From: Blasia pusilla | Taxonomy: Eukaryota > Marchantiophyta > Marchantiopsida > Blasiales | Direction of reading: 5' to 3' | NCBI GenBank assembly: GCA_050084515.1 | Contig: CM114272.1 | Location: forward strand, 15,810,001-15,874,000 | DNA: 64,000 nucleotides | Shown: positions 56,965 through 64,000 of the stretch, one piece after another | How the letters are laid out: every line of letters starts with the position of its first letter | Position numbering within the stretch: position 1 is the stretch's first letter | Notes under the pieces: model-generated | The model's database searches: none | What the model saw: only the letters and a program-made list of their open reading frames with translations | What the model was told of the DNA's origin: nothing | Position numbers and translations under genes: made by a program

Positions 56965-57735
56965 TGTCGTGTGCATTCACATCGCTGTCACCGAACACAC
57001 ACACAAACACGCACGATCCCATGCTAACTCATGGCATCCAAACAACGAGACAAGAAGTACAAAAATATCTCTAATTAAAATAAGATCCAATCTCTCTTAC
57101 AACACCATAGTTCTCACATATGTGCGCTCTCACATATCTCTCTCAATGTCAGACCAAACCCACTCTCCTAATGAGAGGCTTGGGTTACACTCACAAGGCA
57201 AGGGACCATAGCTCCGCCGCCTTGTGCCAAGAGGTTCAACAAAGAGAGAATGAGCTCTTAAGCTCTCTCTTCTTGAGGTATATCCCTCCCCTCTCCCAAG
57301 CTCTCTCCATGGTAACCTATGCTCCCAAGTCACCTCCTTGGCTCTTGACCTGATGTAGGAGGTAAAGGGCCACTTACCAAAAATATGAAGTCAACCTTAT
57401 ACTCAAAATGGTATTTATCTAAAATAGTAAGTTCCTCAATATGGCTCCAAATGAGCCGAAACGAAGGGTAAATCTGCTGTCTCAGGTTTCCCGGGGCCTC
57501 ACCATGTCATTCTCGACCTCTTGAGCCTATCCTCCACTACTCGCAAAGGCGCTCTACTAGATCTCCCCTATCTATCCTAAAAGATATGACAATTGTGGTA
57601 CGCATATACATCGCTACACAATATACATCACTGTCACCGAACACACACACAAACATGCACGATCCCATACTAACTCGTGGCATCCAAACAACGAGACAAG
57701 AAGTACCAAATTATCTCCAATCGCCCCCCTAGCGG
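56965..57735 (-). repeat. DNMT-gypsy copy 6: 3' LTR, LTR-tail segment and polypurine tract
   Basis: Read on minus: polypurine tract CTAGGGGGGCGATTGG at about 57,733-57,718, a 125-bp segment homologous to the LTR tail (57,717-57,592), then the LTR from TGTCATATCTTTTAGG (57,591) to GCACACGACA (56,965), 627 bp with TG...CA ends. The tail motifs (TACTTCTTGTCTCGTTG, TTTGGATGCCA, GTGTGTGTTCGGTGACAG) occur in both the segment and the LTR end. Confidence 0.8.
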
Positions 57736-58992
57736 TGGTTAGGTCCCTCTAACTCCTGATAGCCATCTATCCCTACCTACCATGATATATATATCTCTCG
57801 GACGCTAAGAGCAAGAAGGTCGGGTGCTCATGTGGCCCCATTGTTAGTCGCCTTCTAGTCATCCATGTCACAGACATAAGTTGGAATATAGAACTACCTA
57901 CTCTATGTATATCTGGGACACATCTATTTTCCTTGAGGAACCCTAGTGAGAGATGGCGTCAAACATGCCCATATGCCATCCTCTCGAATATCCATCACAG
58001 ACTAGCTTAGTAGTTGTACCGCGGGCAGAACCACACAACATACATCGCAAGCTTGTAGGAACTACTTCTAAGCTTGGATCAATTGTATCGTCAATGTTTG
58101 GAAGTTGACACGGTGCACATCTACGCACATGGTCCTTCCAAAGCATACCATCGTGTCCCTCTAATAAGAGAACACCTGATGGCAAACCTCACGCACTCTC
58201 AAGATGATGCGCCCTGCAGTCACATCCAACGTTGTGGGTGCCGTCTGCTGCAAGTAGACAAAGTCTCCCTGATGAAACCTCTGGATAGTAGGTCAATAAC
58301 CCCCCCCCTAAATAGTCATATGCCTCAATATATCCTGATGCTACATAATTGCCTGTTCTCAAACGCCATTGGTATCACTCTCTGAAACAATGCCTTAAAC
58401 TCCCCGCAGAATCCAAACTCCATCTATAACCTAAACCCATGATCAGAAGTGGATGCAACTGTGGAGTCGGAGCATTGAACGATGCTCGGACTTGATCACA
58501 CACCATGCATTTGGAAATAAACTGCTGAACATTAGTCTGCATGCCTCGCCACCATTATTTAATCAAGAGCAAGCTATAACTCTGCTTCACTCCAAAATGA
58601 TCCAACTCCTCGTGGGCATGATGCACCAAACGTGCTCTCTGCAAAGGATGAGGCACTACACGCACTCTACTATCCTTCCACACTCGCAACACATGTGTTT
58701 CCTCCCATCGGAACAGTCTGGCTCGCTGTAGGATCGGATCCCCCTCTCTAGCACCCATTATGCTCGCGACGCTGCTAGTACGCAGGTACTCCAAGACCAC
58801 TCCATCGTCGTGAATGTCTTGGCCACGTGTCCTCTCCTCACCGGCCTCTGGATCTAAGGACTCTCCATTAGACCTCGCCATGGAAGACTCAAAAATGGCT
58901 CTCCATAGCCAAGAAGCCCAAATAGGCTGACGCATGCCATCATGGCACCAACTCCTCATCACTCTCATCATGCCAACAAGGTCCAGTTGCAT
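57736..58992 (-). pseudogene. DNMT-gypsy copy 6: integrase with catalytic-core deletion
   Basis: From 58,992 downward: DIHDDGVVLEYLRTSSVASI, the zinc-binding HHAHEELDHFG and SKCMVCDQVRA, then LGYRWSLDSAG at about 58,400. There the sequence jumps to the equivalent of METAFENLAIAQQ in copy 4, so the second Asp and the Glu of the DDE triad are deleted (roughly 560 bp by comparison with copy 4). The C-terminus (GVLLLEGHDGMLWKDHVRR) and the conserved 3' block follow. Non-functional. Confidence 0.85.
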
Positions 58993-59019
58993 CTCGTTGA
59001 CTCAGGCATGGGTTAGGGC

Positions 59020-60343
59020 TCAAACCATCTTCATCCTGGTTGAGGGTCCTAGGTCTATGCACCATTGGGAAATCATACTCCTGCAATAAAGAGCCCACCT
59101 CGCAAGCTTCCCTGTAAGCTTTTCGGACTCCTTCAACCACTTAAGTGGTTGATGATCAGTAATGATGGTAAAGGGATTAATGAATAGATAACATCTGAAA
59201 TGTGCAACAGCCCACACTGTAGCCAAGCACTCATCCTCATACAAGATATACTTTGTGTCTGCAGCGTTGTTTGAGCGACTAGCATAAGCCACCAGGAACT
59301 CTCTACCATCATCGTCATGCTGGGTGAGCACGGCTCCAAGCCCCAACATGCTCCAGTTTGTATGCAATTGGAAAGGACGCCCCCTGATCGATCTCCTTAA
59401 TATGGGCGCGGACATCAATCTTTCCTTAAGCATCAAAAATAATCTCTCTTGCTCATCCCCCCACTACCACTCCTGATCCACCTTGGTTAGCAAGGTCAGC
59501 GTTTTCGCAATCAAGCTGAAACCCTTGACGTACCGTCAATAGAAGTTCACCAATCCCATGAATGCAAAAACTCGACTCACATCTGTAGGGCGTGGAATGC
59601 GTGAAATAGCCTCTATCTTTTTCTGTTGCACACCAAGGCCCCTTGGGTATATCGTATGACCCAAGTACTCAATCTGGTCGTAGAAGAACTTGCACTTGCT
59701 TGGATGTAGCTTTAGCCCATGTAACTACAATCGTCAAAACACCTCCTCTAAATGTCGCTCATGCTCCTCAACCGTGGCGCTAAAGACTACAATGTCATCA
59801 ATATAACATCTAGCAAAATCCAGACCTGCCAAGATCCTATCCATGACCCTCTGAAACTCAACCGGGGCGTTCTTTAACCCGAATGGTAAGAACTGCCATT
59901 GGTACAAAAAAATCCTTCCCGTGAGGATAAAAAATGTTGTCTTCTATGTGTCCTCAAATCTGATAGGCAACTGACCTGATAGGCAACTAACGGTATCTGG
60001 CTTGCAAATCCAATATACTGAAGACCTTTGCATGCCTAATTGCATCAAAGATCTCCTTAGGGGTGGGCATGGCATACCTATCAAACTTTGTCTGCCGATT
60101 GATAGGTTAGTAATCTCCATACAAGCCTATCCATCCTGTTGCCATGTACATCCTTCTTGACGGGCATGACAACTCAATGCGGATCCCTAGACCCTTCGAC
60201 GTACCCAAATCATGCATGCTAAATGCAAAACAACTCTTATAACTCCTAAGGAACTGATGTATCCGGCGCTGCTCTCCTCCTGTCAACTTAGGACCCATAT
60301 CTAGCTCCCAAGTCTCCATCGTGACTACAATAAGACTCTCCAC
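59020..60343 (-). pseudogene. DNMT-gypsy copy 6: reverse transcriptase and RNase H
   Basis: It starts WELDMGPKLTGGEQRRIHQFLRS, as in copy 4. The core keeps CYIDDIVVFSATVEEHERHL (YIDD at 59,794-59,805). There are rearranged bases near 59,930-60,000 where CTGATAGGCAACT is duplicated. The RNase H part (FQLHTNWSMLGLGAVL, YEDECLATVWA, TDHQPLKWL) has Asn in place of the first catalytic Asp. Many frame changes. Confidence 0.85.
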
Positions 60344-60744
60344 CGCGGGTGTTGGTGGTTGCTATGGTGCAACATCGTCTCGAACAACAAAACTTGACTA
60401 CTCCCCTGTAGCCAACTGCAAAATCGGATCTCCATTTGTAGTACCCAGAACCAGGCTTGATGCTATGGCTACCATCTCCTAGCGTATCTGCAAAACATCC
60501 CAAGAAGTCTGTGGGTGTCTTTCCCAATCACCCTTGGTGTGTCAATATCCTCGGGTCTTGCCCCCAGCCACTGCCTCAACCATCTCGGTAGGCATGGGGC
60601 TCACCAACCCAACTGATGTGATCTGTCACATCCTCAAACGGCGTTGCTTAGCTACTCCTAAGCTGAAAATCCATGTCAAGCAGTTCAGGTCCATCGCCTA
60701 ACCCAAGACATGACGTCGTGATGTCTGTGATAGTCACGGTACTA
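60344..60744 (-). other. DNMT-gypsy copy 6: linker between methyltransferase and reverse transcriptase
   Basis: Degraded counterpart of 32,145-32,525 of copy 4, with the MDLNCLTWIFSLG equivalent at about 60,705-60,660. No domain. Confidence 0.5.
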
Positions 60745-61645
60745 CCGTTAGTCCCATGGGGAATCCCATCGCTCGCTCTTGCTCATTGGCGTTAGGTTGC
60801 ACCAACCTCTCTATCTAGTCATCCCAAACCAAGCCAGGTTTGGCCTCCTTGAAAGCATAGGAAGCGGGAAAACTCACCAATGTGGGAAAGGCGGTCGATC
60901 ATCGTGCCTCACTGTGTGTGATTGACAGCCCGGATCCAATATAGAATCCACCAATAAATCGGAGGGGCGCTCCACTCTCCCATATGCCCTCCGCAACATC
61001 TCATGTGGTACCAAGTTGGTCCACCAAAGACGTGGGCTATGTGCTCGTGAACCCAAACTCGCCGCATCCAACAAAACTGCCAAGCCAATCCATGCGCGCA
61101 CCTGATGTGCACTCGTCGCCATACGGGACCTCGAATCACCCAAAATTGGTACATTCTCCACAATATATGCTAGAGGACGAGACTGATGCTCTTGCAAGAT
61201 CTGCATCATCTTCCAAAACAACGAGGACCGAGAGTTAGCTAATTTGCTATCCCATCCAGTACTCGACTTGCCCTAACATGGCCAACCAGCAATGACCAAG
61301 TCTATGGAGCAGGTAGGGACCATAGACCCTAAACTGCGCCCCCAACAATGAAATGTCCCTCCATAAGGAACTCTGGTAATCCTAAATGGCAGACGTAGAC
61401 AACAAGTCAGGAAAACGGAGTTGTAATTGCGTCACATGGTGAAGTGAAGTGCGCCTCGCAACATCATCAATCTCCATGTACAAGAACTGCTCCATGCGCA
61501 CTCTAGCGTGCAAAATAGCAGCTCACCCAGTGTTGATCCCTCCAAAGAGATCCAACACCCAAATACCCTCCTCTAGGATGCACCACACAATCGGGGTGGA
61601 GTCCAAAGGGGTCATAGCATTACTCTTGCCTACCTAGGGTTGCCC
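60745..61645 (-). pseudogene. DNMT-gypsy copy 6: C5-cytosine DNA methyltransferase domain within pol
   Basis: The minus strand reads GIWVLDLFGGINTG (motif I, about 61,575-61,530), VDLVIAGWPC followed by TAG where copy 4 has Gln (Cys codon 61,278-61,276, stop 61,275-61,273), SLFWKMMQILQ, YIVENVPILGD (motif VI, about 61,165), VRAWIGLAVLLDAASLGSRA, HSPRLWWTNLVP (motif VIII, about 61,030), LLVDSILDPG, and NANEQERAMGFPMGLTVV (motif X, about 60,790-60,750). It aligns with the copy 4 domain along its whole length but differs at many residues (roughly 60% identity over motifs VI-VIII by eye), so the two copies are old relatives. Frame changes and stops make it inactive here. Confidence 0.85.
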
Positions 61646-62300
61646 TCACCCGTCATACTTTGGTGCAAACGTCTCGCTCCACGCAGTCTGCACATGCTTA
61701 GTGGCTAAGCATCGAAGCTCCTCAATCGAGCCCCAAAGCGGCACTTCTCCTCCACGGACTGATGCGGCTAACATCACACTCCTCTCCATAGAAATGTCAA
61801 GAACAGGAGTATCCTTTGCATGGACATGTCCCTCAATCAAATCACTAGGCCAAGTGATGGCATTACTAAATGTTGCTAAGGTTGCCATCTCTCCTGGCCG
61901 TCGCTCGATCATTGCACCTGTGAATCGAAGGGGTAATGAGCTAAGGCGCCCATCACCTAACTCCCATCCTATTCTGTAGGACACTGACTCCTCCCAATAA
62001 TCCAAGGAAAACCCCATCGGGTATAACACAACTCCACCAACCAAGACGTCGTAGGACTCATCAGTCACTATGGCCTTGGCTTGCACCACGGACTCATCTA
62101 TAGGATGTCCCGGGTGAATCCTCACCACGACCTCCTGTCGGGTGATATACTATGTGGTACTTGCTCCACCAAAGTTTGTATGTATCCGGAATGGACGACG
62201 CTCCACATCCGCTCTCGTCAAGCCCAATCCTCTGAATGACGCTTTCCCCAATAGCAAGGGTTACGCTTCTAAATCCAACAAGGCTCCTTGCGGACTAAAA
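61646..62300 (-). pseudogene. DNMT-gypsy copy 6: aspartic protease region
   Basis: The active-site segment reads LLDLEA followed by a stop and PLLLGKA, against LLNSGAQPLMLGKA in copy 4 and LFDSGAQPLMLGKA in copy 1. The Asp is kept, but Ser, Gly and Gln of the motif are altered, each consistent with a single C-to-T or G-to-A change. The C-terminal part (SYDVLVGGVVLYPMGFSLDY, SYRIGWELGDGRL) is open for 160 codons and runs into the linker to the methyltransferase. Confidence 0.85.
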
Positions 62301-63360
62301 GCTCTACCTCCAGGACTCACCAACTGGAAGACCTCTCCACGGTTATCCAGCAACACAATACCAGGAGAAGCCATGGCATGCTCTATCGTGGGTCTAGCAA
62401 GCATCTCTGCCATCGTAGCATCCGCAGCCTGCCATGAATCCGACGTGGACGGCCCGAGCATCCGCTCCAAGGGCGGATCCATCACCTCCTCTGCAATCAT
62501 CTCTGAACGTGATGCAGAAACTCCAACTCCAAGCTCACATAACGTACCAGCCAGCCGGAACACCTCGGTGGGCGTACCTCTCAATATCATAACATTGGAA
62601 GCACAAAATAGTGGAGCACAATACACCATCGTGGCCGCTCCCAACATCGTACTCGACACATGTTCCTCTTGAGCATCAGCAATAGGAGTCGTCACACTCG
62701 TTTCTCCCATTGCCCTCCGTGCCTGCACACCAATAACATCACCAACTCTCTGAAAACTCGTTTCTCCCATCGATGGGGTCCTCATTGCCTCGGACAACGT
62801 GAAAGACTGAGGAAGCCTAGTTTCTATCTTGGCTTCCCCTCGCTGTGGATCCAACTCTACAGTTTCTCCATGCGTCGCCACTGTGGCGACCTTCATTTGG
62901 GCAACCCCGCACATCCAACTAGGATCCTCCATATCTTTGGTTGTTCCATATGATGTTGATGCCACGGATGTGGCATCGGGTAACCTCAATGCCCTAGTGG
63001 CAATCTGCTCCTGTAGCTATTGTATCTGAGCAGCCATCCAAGCCTCACGCCGGGCATCTCCCTCAATGCGTCTAGGTGGTGGGACTCTACCTCCTCCACG
63101 AGCAACTCCACCACCCTATCGGACAACTCCAACTCCTCGTCCCCCAACGGGACCAATTTCTGCACAATCTCTAGGCCCACCCAGACCGCATCTCGCTCTC
63201 GTACCCTCTCCGGCCCTCGGTCCGGACGTAACTCAAGGTGTAAATTGAAACACCTGGCACATGTGTGACCATACCTCTGATAATAATCACACTGATAACC
63301 TCCTGGTGCAACACCATCTCCTCCATGCTAAGGCACACATCCATGACCCTAACGACAGCC
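62301..63360 (-). pseudogene. DNMT-gypsy copy 6: gag C-terminal part and linker to protease
   Basis: It starts at the zinc knuckle (CDYYQRYGHTCARC at about 63,283-63,242; the second zinc-ligand Cys is Tyr), followed by FNLHLELRPDRGP, which parallels CDHFGRPGHPREC and FDLHPELRSGRG of copy 4. A 242-codon open frame (62,989-62,261) covers the linker (VELDPQRGEAKIETRLPQSF, IVLLDNRGEVFQLVSPGG). The capsid part, primer site and leader are deleted: gag sequence joins LTR sequence directly at about 63,360. Confidence 0.8.
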
Positions 63361-63580
63361 ACTTACCAAAAATATAAATTCAACCTTAAACTCAAAATGG
63401 TACTTACCTAAAATAGTAAGTTCTTCAATATGGCTCCAAATGAGCCGGAAGGAAGGGGAAACATGCTCTCTCAAGTTTCCCGAGGCCTCAACATGTCATT
63501 CTCAACCTCTTGAGCCTATCCTTCACTACTTGCAAAGGCGCTCTACTAGATCTCACTGACCTATCCTAAAAGATGTGACA
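63361..63580 (-). repeat. DNMT-gypsy copy 6: 5' LTR, truncated internally
   Basis: The first 220 bases of the LTR, from TGTCACATCTTTTAGG (63,580) to TTTTTGGTAAGTGG, match 57,591-57,361. The rest of the LTR was lost together with the leader and most of gag. The outer boundary is exact and is followed by CCTA (63,581-63,584), repeating the CCTA before 56,965. Confidence 0.8.
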
Positions 63581-63629
63581 CCTATCATTTGAACAAGGTC
63601 AACATCGCCCTACGAACTTGCTAGCTGTC

Positions 63630-63930
63630 ACCTACACCCTAAACCATTTTCTAGTATAATGGATTGTTATTCCACAATATTTACTTGTATAAGTAAATGG
63701 AAACGGATGAGCCGGAGCCAAATCTTTGGTTTGTTGCCACGCTCTTGGCAAACCTGTTTTGAAACTATCAATTTTGTCGTGGATTAGGCAAAGATAAGAC
63801 TCGGGATGGCGCACGGATTCTGCTCGCCAAGTGTAACATAAACTCCTTTGAGACCTTTTGCAGGTCATCATGCTCGACTGCCCGTTCCTTAACAGCAACC
63901 TTCTCCTCATTTGTCGATGCAGTATTTCTA
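63630..63930 (-). pseudogene. DUF7869-type protein, N-terminal part
   Basis: The minus strand reads EEKVAVKERAVEHDDLQKVS and, after a frame change, YLCLIHDKIDSFKTGLPRAW. The HDK-x-D-x-x-KT-x-x-P motif precedes the LTG/LTHGHG part in DUF7869-type proteins. That part is found on the other side of copy 6 at about 56,715, so this is most likely the upstream half of the same gene. It is truncated by the window end only if the protein starts further upstream. Confidence 0.5.
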
Positions 63931-64000
63931 GGAGACTTTAGCATTACACATGTCGTACAGTGAGAAAAGTTATCACTTGATTTTTGAATAGCAACATTGG

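Noticed and set aside
62142-62672. Plus-strand 176-codon frame
   Set aside because: Antisense to the gag-protease region of copy 6, which is supported by motifs on the minus strand.

Overview
The window looks like repeat-rich nuclear DNA of a land plant. Evidence: degenerate arrays of the plant telomere unit TTTAGGG, a dirigent-family open frame (a land-plant family), long (CT)n tracts, plant-type transposon ends (CACTA-like, Mutator-like with 9-bp target duplications, Helitron-like) and several Ty3/gypsy elements. A bryophyte, lycophyte or fern seems likelier to me than a flowering plant, because DUF7869-type and DNMT-carrying elements are present, but the species cannot be read from the sequence. 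The only likely host gene is the dirigent-like gene at 24.45-24.98 kb, and it carries an apparent frameshift. Nearly everything else that can be identified is mobile-element material in various states of decay.

The main result is one Ty3/gypsy family present at least six times. Copies: 1 (1.38-2.72 kb, +), 2 (2.73-3.10 kb, -), 3 (5.21-6.25 kb, +), 4 (26.77-36.29 kb, +, nearly complete), 5 (36.30-39.17 kb, -) and 6 (56.97-63.58 kb, -, internally deleted). Copies 4 and 6, the only ones that keep this part of pol, both carry a C5-cytosine DNA methyltransferase domain between the protease and the reverse transcriptase. Its motifs are DLFGGI, GWPCQ, ENVP, PRLWWTNL and ERAMGF, in canonical order. 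The element order is LTR, long leader, gag with zinc knuckles, aspartic protease, DNA methyltransferase, reverse transcriptase/RNase H, integrase, polypurine tract, LTR. All copies are defective through stops, frameshifts and deletions. Two of the stops (both in copy 6, checked against copy 4) are certain C-to-T changes, and most others are one such step from a sense codon.

Layout: 0-9 kb holds fragments of the DNMT-gypsy family, a CACTA-like terminus pair and a second, unrelated gypsy pol (6.8-8.6 kb, -). 9-22 kb is AT-rich or unassigned DNA with a Mutator-like MITE (10 kb) and a candidate non-autonomous Helitron (16.34-17.58 kb). 22-26.7 kb is unique sequence with the dirigent-like gene. 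26.8-39.2 kb holds copies 4 and 5, with one Mutator-like element nested in another inside copy 5's LTR. 39-55 kb has a CACTA-like end, two telomere-like arrays, a duplicated LTR-like repeat, a third Mutator-like element, an En/Spm-type transposase relic (-) and tandem duplications. 55-64 kb is a DUF7869-type gene (-) split by copy 6, with a 4-bp target duplication (CCTA) at the junctions.

The likely order of events in the best layered part is: copy 5 integrated; a short Mutator-like element entered its LTR; a second one carrying a GC-rich minisatellite entered the first. The equivalent LTR of copy 3 is the empty site.
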